In this document: piece by piece, positions 53,912 to 61,544 of the stretch
Layout: each line of letters opens with the position of its first letter
Position numbering within the stretch: the stretch's first letter is position 1
Assembly (NCBI RefSeq): GCF_002025665.1
Contig: NZ_CP018786.1
Coordinates: forward strand, 4,216,001-4,280,000
Origin: Chryseobacterium indologenes
GTDB taxonomy: Bacteria; Bacteroidota; Bacteroidia; Flavobacteriales; Weeksellaceae
Length of the DNA stretch: 64,000 bases
Reading direction: 5' to 3'
Program-made: the position numbers and the translations under genes
The notes under the pieces: model-generated
What the model was told of the DNA's origin: nothing
What the model saw: the letters and a program-made list of their open reading frames with translations, nothing else
Databases searched by the model: none

Positions 53912-53943
53912 TTTGAACTATATTAATATATTTAGTATTTTTA
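53912..53943 (+). promoter_or_regulatory. Promoter of the AraC-type regulator
   Basis: TTTG (53912-53915), a 20-bp spacer, then TATTTTTA (53936-53943, one mismatch to TAnnTTTG), 22 bp before the start. On the opposite strand a weak TATCTTAG (53862-53869) may serve the MFS operon. Confidence 0.45.
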
Positions 53944-53965
53944 ATGAATAAATATGATTAATTAG

Positions 53966-54871
53966 ATGAAAGTTACTTTTGAAAGGGTCATCCCTAATGA
54001 GAAGAGCTCATTCCGTACCATTCATAATAATTCCCCTATTTCAGAATTTAAATGGGAGTATCATTATCATCCCGAAATTGAGCTGGTATGTGTCATTTCC
54101 GGGAACGGAACCCGCCATGTAGGCTACCATAAAAGTAATTATACGAATGGGGATCTGGTCTTAATCGGATCCAATATTCCCCACTCCGGATTTGGACTGA
54201 ATTCTATTGATCCACATGAGGAAATTGTACTTCAGTTCAAGGAAGAAATTCTTCAGTTTCCCCAGCAGGAAGTAGAAGCCAGATCCATCAAAAACCTGTT
54301 GGAGCTTTCAAAATATGGAATCCATTTTCATCATAAAGTAAAAAAAATAATGCTTCCAAAGCTGAAAATGATGCTTGAATCTGAAGGTTATAAAAGATAT
54401 TTACTTTTACTTGAGATTCTTTTTGAACTTTCGAAATGTGAGGATTATGATCTTTTAAACAAGGAAATTATGCCCTATACCATTATTTCTAAAAATAAAA
54501 CCCGTCTTGAGAATATTTTCACCTATGTAGAACATCATTACGACAAGGAAATTGATATTGAAGAAGTAGCAAAACTAGCTAACCTGACTTTACCAGCTTT
54601 CTGTAATTTCTTTAAAAAAGCCACCCAGATTACGTTTACAGAATTTGTGAACCGATACAGAATCAATAAAGCATGCTTGCTGATGGCTCAGGACAGATCT
54701 ATTTCAGAATGCAGCTATCAATGTGGTTTTAATAATGTGACGTATTTTAACAGGATGTTTAAAAAATATACCGGGAAAACGCCTTCGGAATTTATAAAGA
54801 ATTATTCTCACAATAAAGTCAATGTAGATTTGAAGGTTGAAAATGAGACTAAAGCTAAGGTAAGTTTTTAA
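53966..54871 (+). CDS. AraC family transcriptional regulator
   Basis: The 301-residue protein has an N-terminal cupin-type sensing domain (about 20-140, HYHPEIELVCVISGNGTRHVG in parts) and two C-terminal helix-turn-helix units (IDIEEVAKLANLTLPAFCNF and SISECSYQCGFNNVTYFNRM) with the signature KKYTGKTPSEF. It is divergent from the MFS-trehalase-TonB operon with 123 bp between, the usual place for a local activator. The inducer is probably a sugar. Confidence 0.9.
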   Translation: MKVTFERVIPNEKSSFRTIHNNSPISEFKWEYHYHPEIELVCVISGNGTRHVGYHKSNYTNGDLVLIGSNIPHSGFGLNSIDPHEEIVLQFKEEILQFPQQEVEARSIKNLLELSKYGIHFHHKVKKIMLPKLKMMLESEGYKRYLLLLEILFELSKCEDYDLLNKEIMPYTIISKNKTRLENIFTYVEHHYDKEIDIEEVAKLANLTLPAFCNFFKKATQITFTEFVNRYRINKACLLMAQDRSISECSYQCGFNNVTYFNRMFKKYTGKTPSEFIKNYSHNKVNVDLKVENETKAKVSF

Positions 54872-54885
54872 TAAAAAAATATACT

Positions 54886-55024
54886 GAGACTCCTACGGAG
54901 TGACAAGGCTTTGGATAGACTATATCTCGTATTTGTCATTCCATAGGAATCCAGACTCTCTTCAAATTTTACAATGGTTTACAATAAAACAAAATAAGCT
55001 GTGCAGAGACTCCTACAGAGTGAC
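54886..55024. repeat. Three copies of a GTCATTCC/GGAGTGAC intergenic motif
   Basis: gagactcctacggagtgaca occurs at 54886-54905 and, with one change, at 55006-55025. Between them the reverse-complement form gtcattccataggaatc lies at 54935-54951. Another reverse form is at 63173-63191. The gap 54872-55154 has no gene; a 72-codon ORF across it is made of these repeats. Confidence 0.6.
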
Positions 55025-55123
55025 AAAGGGTGTGGATAAGCTGCAAGTATATGTTGCAATCAACAAAAAAGCCACTCCAAAAAGAGCAGCTTGTATTATA
55101 ATGAGTAAAAACCAGTAACTAAA

Positions 55124-55151
55124 CAACCAGCAACCAGCAACCAGCAACCAG
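55124..55151. repeat. Tandem heptamer CAACCAG x4
   Basis: Four perfect CAACCAG copies (55124-55151) sit 3 bp before the stop codon of the thioredoxin-like gene on the opposite strand. Slippage may make the copy number variable. Confidence 0.85.
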
Positions 55152-55154
55152 TAA

Positions 55155-55709
55155 TTATTTCCATTTAATATTGCATCCCATACTAGGTCTTTGAATTTCT
55201 TCCTGAGCTTCCCCAGCCAAAAGATTTTCAAAAGCAATAATCAGGTCCTCACCTGTTACATCTTTATTATTTCCAGGTCTTGAATCATCCATCTGACCTC
55301 TGTATACAAGATCAAGCTTATCATCAAAGAAATAAAAATCCGGTGTACAAGCGGCATCATAAGCTTTTGCTACTGCCTGGCTTTCGTCAAACAGATAAGG
55401 GAAATCAAATCTTCTTTCAATCTGGAATTCAATCATTTTTTCGGGAGAATCTGCCGGATATTTTTCGATATCATTCGCATTGATGGCGATGAATTCAATT
55501 CCACGCTCGTTGTAATCTTCGTATAATTCATTGATCTTGTCAATCACATGAAGAACAAACGGACAGTGGTTACACATAAAGATCACCAAAGTACCTTTTT
55601 CTCCTTTCAGTTCATCCAAAGACTGAAGTTCATTCGTTTTTGACGGGTTAGGAAGTTCAAAAAACGGAGCTTTTGTTCCTAATGCCAGCATATTTGAGGG
55701 AGTATTCAT
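55155..55709 (-). CDS. Thioredoxin family protein (AhpC/TSA-like)
   Basis: The 184-residue protein has a thioredoxin fold with the active-site pattern FMCNHCPFVLHVI, a CxxC motif (CNHC). The sequence TLVIFMCNHCPF and FDDKLDLVYRGQMDDSRPG fit the family annotated as thioredoxin-like or redoxin proteins in flavobacteria. No signal peptide, so it is cytoplasmic. It probably reduces peroxides or disulfides; the partner is unknown. It has its own promoter. Confidence 0.9.
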   Translation of the reverse strand: MNTPSNMLALGTKAPFFELPNPSKTNELQSLDELKGEKGTLVIFMCNHCPFVLHVIDKINELYEDYNERGIEFIAINANDIEKYPADSPEKMIEFQIERRFDFPYLFDESQAVAKAYDAACTPDFYFFDDKLDLVYRGQMDDSRPGNNKDVTGEDLIIAFENLLAGEAQEEIQRPSMGCNIKWK

Positions 55710-55728
55710 ATCCTTATTTCTTTAGTGG

Positions 55729-55736
55729 CAAAGATA
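55729..55736 (-). promoter_or_regulatory. -7 promoter element for the thioredoxin-like gene
   Basis: Minus-strand TATCTTTG, a perfect match, 20 bp before the start codon at 55709. Confidence 0.5.
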
Positions 55737-55970
55737 ATTATTTCTTTTATTAATTGAACTGAGTTCTTAAACAGACATTTTATTTTTGTAGGGTACCGAA
55801 GCAGGAAGTTGAAGAAAAGAAGATTTTCGGGTCTCAAAAATAGTTATAGTCAAATTCTATTATTTAATTTATTTACTACTGAAATAACTTCCAGCCCCCA
55901 TTCTTCCAGCTTCCAACCTTTGATATAATATTTTTAAATAGTCCGCAAATCTATAAAACTCATAATATCC

Positions 55971-56003
55971 TTTGGAACTTATATCAAAAAGTTTGTAGTT
56001 TTG
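55971..56003 (+). promoter_or_regulatory. tetR promoter
   Basis: TTTG (55971-55974), 21-bp spacer, TAGTTTTG (55996-56003, perfect TAnnTTTG). The predicted TetR operator starts at the next base, so a bound repressor would cover the transcription start. Confidence 0.6.
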
Positions 56004-56016
56004 CTAACGCTGTTAG
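56004..56016. promoter_or_regulatory. Predicted TetR operator O1
   Basis: ctaacgctgttag contains the inverted repeat TAAC-GCT-GTTA. It directly abuts the -7 element of tetR and lies 12 bp before its start codon, which fits autorepression. Confidence 0.6.
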
Positions 56017-56028
56017 TAAATAAATATC

Positions 56029-56625
56029 ATGGGTCTACATGAACGCCGTCAACGAGAAAAAGAATCCATCCGTGCAAATATATTGCAGGCTGCTTTTACG
56101 TTGGCTAAAACTGAAGGCTGGGGTTCGCTTTCTATGCGTAAGATAGCTGATGCTATTGAGTATAGTGCACCTGTTGTATATGATTATTTTGAAAATAAAG
56201 AAGCTATCCTATTTGAAATTTCTTTAGATGGCTTCCACAAGTTACATATAGAATTATTAAAAGCTCAGCAGAAACACGATACTCCGGAAGAGCAGCTTGT
56301 TGCCATTGTGGATGCATACTGGAACTTTGCTTTTAAAAACAAGGAATATTACCAGCTTATGTTTGGTCTTGGAATGCAGTGTTGCGGAAAAGGTCAGATG
56401 AAAAAGGAATTCTCATCATTTCAGGAGCTTATCTATGAATGTACTTATGAGATTATCAAGAAAAACGGATCTAATCCGGACAATGCCTGCCATATGTCTC
56501 ATGCTCTGTTTTCTGCCGTACACGGTATGATCTCTATTATGATGATGCGAACAGCTGATATCCCTTCAACAATGAATAAGACTACATTGGACGAAACTGT
56601 TTCGGCTTTTATTAAGTCTTTGTAA
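56029..56625 (+). CDS. TetR/AcrR family transcriptional regulator of the RND efflux operon
   Basis: The 198-residue protein has the TetR N-terminal helix-turn-helix (ILQAAFTLAKTEGWGSLSMR, then KIADAIEYSAPVVYDYFENK) and a helical ligand domain with CCGKG and CHMSHALFSAVHGM. It is the first gene before the efflux genes on the same strand. Four copies of a TAACRCYGTTA palindrome, one at its own promoter and three before the adaptor gene, make it the likely local repressor. The ligand is probably a pump substrate. Confidence 0.92.
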   Translation: MGLHERRQREKESIRANILQAAFTLAKTEGWGSLSMRKIADAIEYSAPVVYDYFENKEAILFEISLDGFHKLHIELLKAQQKHDTPEEQLVAIVDAYWNFAFKNKEYYQLMFGLGMQCCGKGQMKKEFSSFQELIYECTYEIIKKNGSNPDNACHMSHALFSAVHGMISIMMMRTADIPSTMNKTTLDETVSAFIKSL

Positions 56626-56644
56626 TTTTTTTTTGAATTAAAAA

Positions 56645-56657
56645 TTAACACCGTTAG
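56645..56657. promoter_or_regulatory. Predicted TetR operator O2
   Basis: ttaacaccgttag, inverted core TAAC-ACC-GTTA, 20 bp after the tetR stop codon. Confidence 0.55.
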
Positions 56658-56774
56658 GAAACTTAACACTGAATTAATATAAATGATTCTGTTATTCCTG
56701 ATTAAAAACTCAAACATTTTATGAAACCATTCATAGTTTTCAGTTGTTAAAATTAGTCATTTTTTGCTTATAAA

Positions 56775-56787
56775 TTAACACTGTTAG
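56775..56787. promoter_or_regulatory. Predicted TetR operator O3
   Basis: ttaacactgttag, inverted core TAAC-ACT-GTTA, about 130 bp after O2. Confidence 0.55.
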
Positions 56788-56908
56788 TAAAATTAACACA
56801 CCTTACACCAACATTATACACTTAAATACATTAAAAAAAATTTTCAATTATGGAAACAATCGACTTTATCGGACATTAAAAATTCTGTAATTTTTTTTGA
56901 ACTAATTA

Positions 56909-56921
56909 TTAACACTGTTAG
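56909..56921. promoter_or_regulatory. Predicted TetR operator O4
   Basis: ttaacactgttag, identical to O3, 70 bp before the adaptor start codon and 134 bp after O3. Likely closest to the efflux promoter. Confidence 0.6.
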
Positions 56922-56990
56922 GAAAAAATACAGCATTTATAAAAACACTTTACTTATCTCTAACACTTCATTAAAAAAATTAAACCAACA

Positions 56991-58151
56991 ATGAAATTAC
57001 CTGGAAAAACAAGGTTTATTGTACTTATTGCAAGTATAATTCTTTTACAGAGCTGCACAAAAGCCGCAGAAGGAACCAATGCCGCACCTCCAGCTCCAGA
57101 ACTTCCGGTTTATACCGTTATCACCTCACCCGCTACTACATATCAGGAATTCCCAACTGCTTTGGAAGGGAAAAACAACGTAGAAATCAGATCTCAGGTA
57201 GATGGTTACCTGGATAGAATCTATGTGGAAGAAGGCGCTTATGTAAGAGCAGGACAACCATTATTTAAAATAGATTCAAGAAGTTACGGCGAACAAATGA
57301 ATATGGCTCAGGCTAATCTTCAGGCTGCCAATGCCAATATCCAAAAAGCAAGAGTGGAAGTAGACAGACTTCAGCCACTGGTTGCTGCCAAAGTAGTTTC
57401 TGATGTACAGCTTAAAACTGCAAAAGCCAATTATGAAGCGGCTGTAGCAGCTGCTGCACAAGCGAGAGCCTCTGTAGGAAGCGCCAGAATCAACGTAGGA
57501 TTTACAACCATTACTGCTCCTGTAAGCGGTTATATCGGAAGAATTCCTTATAAAAAAGGAAGTCTGATTTCAAGAACAGATGTAAATCCATTGACTTTAT
57601 TATCTGATATCAGCGAAATCTACGCCTATTTCTCTTTAAGTGAACTTGACTTCATTGCTTTCCAGAATAAGTATCCTGGAGCAAGTCTTGAAGAAAAACT
57701 GAAAAATATGCCGATGGTAGATCTTGTGATTGCCGACAACAGTACTTACCCTGAAAAAGGAAGATTAAGTATTGTAGACGGACAGTTTGATAAAACTACC
57801 GGAGCGATCAGTGTACGTGCCGTTTTCCCTAATGCCAACGGAACTTTAAGAACAGGAAATACAGGAAGAGTACGTATGCCTCAGCTGATTTCTAATGCGG
57901 TGGTTATTCCACAGGAATCAACCTTCGAAATTCAGGATAAAACCTATGTTTATGTAATGGGTAAAGACCAGAAGGTAACCGGAAGACCGATCAAAATATC
58001 AGGAAAAACGGATAGCTATTATTTTATTTCTGAAGGGCTTTCGCCTGGAGAAAAAATTGTATTCACAGGAATTGGAAACCTGAAAGACGGCGCTTCTGTT
58101 AAGCCGAAAAACATTTCTTCGGACAGCTTATTAAAAGCAAAACCATTATAG
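56991..58151 (+). CDS. Multidrug RND efflux adaptor (AcrA type), lipoprotein
   Basis: The 386-residue protein has a signal peptide with lipobox LLQSC (Cys about 22). It shows the split lipoyl domain (EIRSQVDGYLDRIYVEEGAYV), an alpha-hairpin (about 95-155), and VNVGFTTITAPVSGYIGRIP-like second half (written here in its parts), then the beta-barrel. It links the pump at 58192 with the channel at 61545. It is the first gene of the operon controlled by the TetR sites. Confidence 0.93.
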   Translation: MKLPGKTRFIVLIASIILLQSCTKAAEGTNAAPPAPELPVYTVITSPATTYQEFPTALEGKNNVEIRSQVDGYLDRIYVEEGAYVRAGQPLFKIDSRSYGEQMNMAQANLQAANANIQKARVEVDRLQPLVAAKVVSDVQLKTAKANYEAAVAAAAQARASVGSARINVGFTTITAPVSGYIGRIPYKKGSLISRTDVNPLTLLSDISEIYAYFSLSELDFIAFQNKYPGASLEEKLKNMPMVDLVIADNSTYPEKGRLSIVDGQFDKTTGAISVRAVFPNANGTLRTGNTGRVRMPQLISNAVVIPQESTFEIQDKTYVYVMGKDQKVTGRPIKISGKTDSYYFISEGLSPGEKIVFTGIGNLKDGASVKPKNISSDSLLKAKPL

Positions 58152-58191
58152 TCCTTTCCGAATACAGAAGACTTAAAAAAATAAACTTCTT

Positions 58192-61100
58192 ATGTTAAAA
58201 CAATTTATAGAAAGACCGGTCCTTTCAACGGTCATCTCCATAATACTCTTATTATTGGGAGCTTTGTCTCTCTTTAATTTACCGATTGCCCTCTTCCCGG
58301 ATATCGCTCCACCAAGCGTTCAGGTAACGGCCTTCTATCCTGGAGCTAATGCTGAGGTGGTAGCACGTTCAGTGGCTACTCCTATTGAGGAAGCAGTGAA
58401 CGGGGTTGAGAATATGACCTATATGACTTCCAACTCCAGTAACGACGGTACTATGACCCTGAGTGTTTTCTTCAAACAGGGTGCTGATGCTGATAATGCA
58501 GCAGTAAACGTACAGAACCGTGTATCGAAAGCGATGAGCCAGCTGCCTCAGGAAGTAGTACAGGCCGGGATTTCAACCCAGAAGGTTCAGAATAGTATGA
58601 TCATGTTCATGGGATTAACCAGTGAAGATGAAAAACAATATGATGAATTATTCCTTCAGAATTACCTGAAAATTAATGTTATTCCACAGATACAGCGTAT
58701 TCCGGGTGTAGCACAGGCTCAGGTATTCGGTACAAGGGATTATTCCATGAGAATCTGGCTAAAACCGGATCGTCTGGCAGCTAATAATCTTTCTCCGCAG
58801 GAAGTGTTAGGAGCCATTAAAGATCACAACCTTGAAGCGGCTCCAGGTCGTTTGGGACAGGGAAGTAAGGAAACTTACGAATATATCCTTAAATATAAAG
58901 GAAAGCTGAACAAAGATGAAGATTATGAAAATATCGCCATCAAAGCAAATAGTGATGGATCTTTCCTAAGATTGAAAGATGTTGCACGAGTAGAGTTTGG
59001 TTCTTATACATATACTGCGACCAACAGAGTAGACGGAAAACCGGTTGCCGGATTTGCCATCTTACAAACCGCAGGTTCCAATGCCAATGAGATCCTAACC
59101 GAAATTGAACAGCAGGTGAAAGTAATGGAAACTACCCTTCCAAAAGGAGTGAAACCCATTATCATGTATAATTCCAAAGACTTTTTGGATGCTTCGATTC
59201 ATCAGGTTGTAGAAACGCTTGTTATTGCTTTCGTCTTGGTATTTATTGTAGTATTTATCTTCCTTCAGGATTTCAGATCTACATTAATTCCGGCTATTGC
59301 CGTACCGGTAGCGATTATCGGAACCTTCTTCTTTCTGCAGTTATTTGGTTTCAGTATCAACATGCTTACCTTATTTGCATTGGTACTCGCCATTGGTATT
59401 GTAGTAGATGACGCCATTGTAGTGGTAGAAGCCGTCCATTCCAAAATGGAACAAACCGGAATGCCTGTAGAGCATGCTACGATGCATTCGATGAGTGAAA
59501 TTTCAGGTGCCATTATTTCCATTACATTGGTAATGTGTGCCGTGTTTATTCCGGTTGGTTTCATGCAGGGACCTGCAGGAGTTTTCTACAGACAGTTTGC
59601 TTTCACATTAGCGATTGCCATCTTAATCTCAGCAGTGAATGCATTAACATTGAGTCCTGCATTATGTGCGATGTTCTTAAATGATCCTCAGGGAGAACAC
59701 GGTGAACATGGTCATAAAAAAGGTTTTGGAGCAAGATTCTTCAATGCTTTTAATGCCAGCTTCAACAGCATGACCAGAAAATATATCTACAGCCTTAAAT
59801 TTTTAATTAAAAATAAATGGGTTGCGATAGGAGGTCTTGTTGTCATTACAGCAGCAAGTGTATTTTTGATCAAAAAAGCACCATCAGGATTTATTCCTAC
59901 TGAAGACCAGGGATTCGTATTGTATGCCGTGAATACTCCTCCAGGAAGTTCATTAGAAAGAACACACAGAGCGACAGCACAAATTGATAAAATCATCAAC
60001 GGGGAAAAAGCAACCAACCACCTTTGGGTAGCAGATGGGATGAACTTCATCAGTAACGCCAACGCTTCTCCATATTCTGCAGGTTTCATTAAACTTAAAG
60101 ATTATGACAAGCGTGGTGAAATGAAAGATCCTGATCAGATTGCAGCAACATTGACAGGTAAGGTAAGCCAGGTAAAAGATGCCAATGCATTTTTCTTCAA
60201 CTTCCCTACTGTACAAGGTTTCGGTAACGTTTCCGGATTTGAATTCATGCTTCAGGATAAAACGAACGGTTCTTTCGAACAATTGGGAACAACTACTCAA
60301 CAGTTCATTGGTGAATTGATGAAAAGACCTGAAATTGCTTTTGCCTTTACAACCTATGCGGCAGGAAACCCTCAGTATACTATTGATGTGGATACGGATA
60401 AAGCCAACCAGCTGGGTGTTTCTGTAACAGAACTGATGCAGACCATGCAGATTTATTTCGGAAGTAGCTTTGTATCGGATTTCAACAGATTTGGAAAATA
60501 TTACAGAGTAATGGCTCAGGCCGATATTCCTTACCGTACAGATGTTAATTCATTAGAAGGAATTTATGTAAAAAATAAATCCGGAGAAATGGTGCCGGCA
60601 AAAACACTGGTTACGTTAAAAAGATCTTTCGGTCCTGAAACGGTAACAAGAAATAACCTTTTCAATGCCGTAACAATCAACGGAACTCCAAAACCTGGTT
60701 ACAGTACCGGAGATGCCATTAAAGCGGTAGAAGAAGTGGCTCAGCAATCACTTCCAAGAGGATATGGATATGAATGGACAGGAATTACCCGTGAGGAAAT
60801 TAAAACAAGCGGACAGACTGCCTTTATTTTCTTCTTAAGTATTCTGTTTGTTTACTTCTTACTGGCAGCACAATATGAAAGTTATATTCTTCCGTTTGCT
60901 ATTATTCTTACGATTCCTACAGGGATTTTCGGAGTATTTGCTTTCACAGGATTAGCTGGAATTGATAACAATATTTACGTTCAGGTAGGATTGATCATGC
61001 TGGTAGGACTATTGGCAAAAAATGCCATCCTGATTGTGGAATTTGCTGTACAGAGAAGAAAAGCAGGGAAAACATTAATTGAATCTGCACTTCAGGCATC

Positions 61101-61374
61101 AAGATTACGTCTAAGACCGATCTTAATGACCTCTTTCGCCTTCATCGTGGGAATGCTTCCGCTGGTATGGACGCAAGGTGCTTCTTCAAAAGGAAATCAC
61201 TCTATCGGTTATAGTACTGTAGGAGGAATGCTTACAGGAGTAATTTTCGGGATCTTTATCATTCCGGTAATGTATGTAGTGTTCCAGTACCTTCATGAAA
61301 AAATGCCAAGCAGAAAAAAGAAAAGACTTCTGAAAAAACAAATGGAAGAAGAACTTTTAGCTGCTACACACTAA
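58192..61374 (+). CDS. Multidrug RND efflux pump (AcrB/HAE1 type)
   Basis: The 1060-residue pump has two repeats of six transmembrane helices and large periplasmic loops. The fourth helix carries the proton-relay aspartates in GIVVDDAIVVVEAV, the normal HAE1 pattern for drugs and detergents rather than metals. A short histidine-rich loop (EHGEHGHKK, near residue 503) lies in the cytosolic middle of the protein. It expels organic compounds using the proton gradient. Confidence 0.94.
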   Translation: MLKQFIERPVLSTVISIILLLLGALSLFNLPIALFPDIAPPSVQVTAFYPGANAEVVARSVATPIEEAVNGVENMTYMTSNSSNDGTMTLSVFFKQGADADNAAVNVQNRVSKAMSQLPQEVVQAGISTQKVQNSMIMFMGLTSEDEKQYDELFLQNYLKINVIPQIQRIPGVAQAQVFGTRDYSMRIWLKPDRLAANNLSPQEVLGAIKDHNLEAAPGRLGQGSKETYEYILKYKGKLNKDEDYENIAIKANSDGSFLRLKDVARVEFGSYTYTATNRVDGKPVAGFAILQTAGSNANEILTEIEQQVKVMETTLPKGVKPIIMYNSKDFLDASIHQVVETLVIAFVLVFIVVFIFLQDFRSTLIPAIAVPVAIIGTFFFLQLFGFSINMLTLFALVLAIGIVVDDAIVVVEAVHSKMEQTGMPVEHATMHSMSEISGAIISITLVMCAVFIPVGFMQGPAGVFYRQFAFTLAIAILISAVNALTLSPALCAMFLNDPQGEHGEHGHKKGFGARFFNAFNASFNSMTRKYIYSLKFLIKNKWVAIGGLVVITAASVFLIKKAPSGFIPTEDQGFVLYAVNTPPGSSLERTHRATAQIDKIINGEKATNHLWVADGMNFISNANASPYSAGFIKLKDYDKRGEMKDPDQIAATLTGKVSQVKDANAFFFNFPTVQGFGNVSGFEFMLQDKTNGSFEQLGTTTQQFIGELMKRPEIAFAFTTYAAGNPQYTIDVDTDKANQLGVSVTELMQTMQIYFGSSFVSDFNRFGKYYRVMAQADIPYRTDVNSLEGIYVKNKSGEMVPAKTLVTLKRSFGPETVTRNNLFNAVTINGTPKPGYSTGDAIKAVEEVAQQSLPRGYGYEWTGITREEIKTSGQTAFIFFLSILFVYFLLAAQYESYILPFAIILTIPTGIFGVFAFTGLAGIDNNIYVQVGLIMLVGLLAKNAILIVEFAVQRRKAGKTLIESALQASRLRLRPILMTSFAFIVGMLPLVWTQGASSKGNHSIGYSTVGGMLTGVIFGIFIIPVMYVVFQYLHEKMPSRKKKRLLKKQMEEELLAATH

Positions 61375-61386
61375 TAAAAAATGAAT

Positions 61387-61522
61387 TACAAAAACTTAGA
61401 GAAAATTTTAAGATCATAGGTTTACCTATTTACCTGCCTGATCTTAATGGTTTAAAAAAGCTAATTATTTTCTCCTACTAAAGACAATTTTTGCCTCAAC
61501 AGAAACCTCTCTAAGTTTTGTA
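61387..61522. repeat. Intercistronic inverted-repeat element in the efflux operon
   Basis: Bases 61387-61402 pair with 61508-61522 (15 bp, one bulged A). Inside, 61410-61416 pairs with 61439-61445, and 61416-61421 with 61424-61429 forms a small hairpin. It lies wholly in the 170-bp gap between the pump gene and the channel gene. It could be an inserted palindromic element or an RNA that changes the expression of the channel. Confidence 0.5.
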
Positions 61523-61544
61523 TTCAATTAAAAGTTTAAAAACT

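Larger units (their letters stand above)
55710..56028. other. Gap with two divergent promoters and GGAAG/CTTCC arms
   Basis: This 319-bp gap holds the -7 element of the thioredoxin-like gene (55729-55736, CAAAGATA on the plus strand), the tetR promoter (55971-56003), and a GGAAG-rich segment (55803-55822) facing a CTTCC-rich one (55887-55918). These arms resemble those at 9075-9108 and 9299-9329. No ORF. Confidence 0.55.
56626..56990. other. Regulatory gap between tetR and the efflux operon
   Basis: This 365-bp gap holds three predicted TetR operators (56645-56657, 56775-56787, 56909-56921), half-sites nearby (ttaacact at 56663, ttaacaca at 56792), and an about 40-bp stretch repeated near its two ends (gtaattttttttgaa... 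with the operator behind). A nine-codon micro-ORF (56850-56879) lies between. The operon promoter is not obvious. Confidence 0.55.

Noticed and set aside
54900..55118. 72-codon ORF between araC and the thioredoxin-like gene
   Set aside because: It is composed of the GGAGTGAC-type repeats and has no similarity to a known protein family.
54886..55151. Possible CRISPR array
   Set aside because: The repeat copies alternate in orientation and spacing is irregular; the CAACCAG array has no spacers; no cas genes are present.
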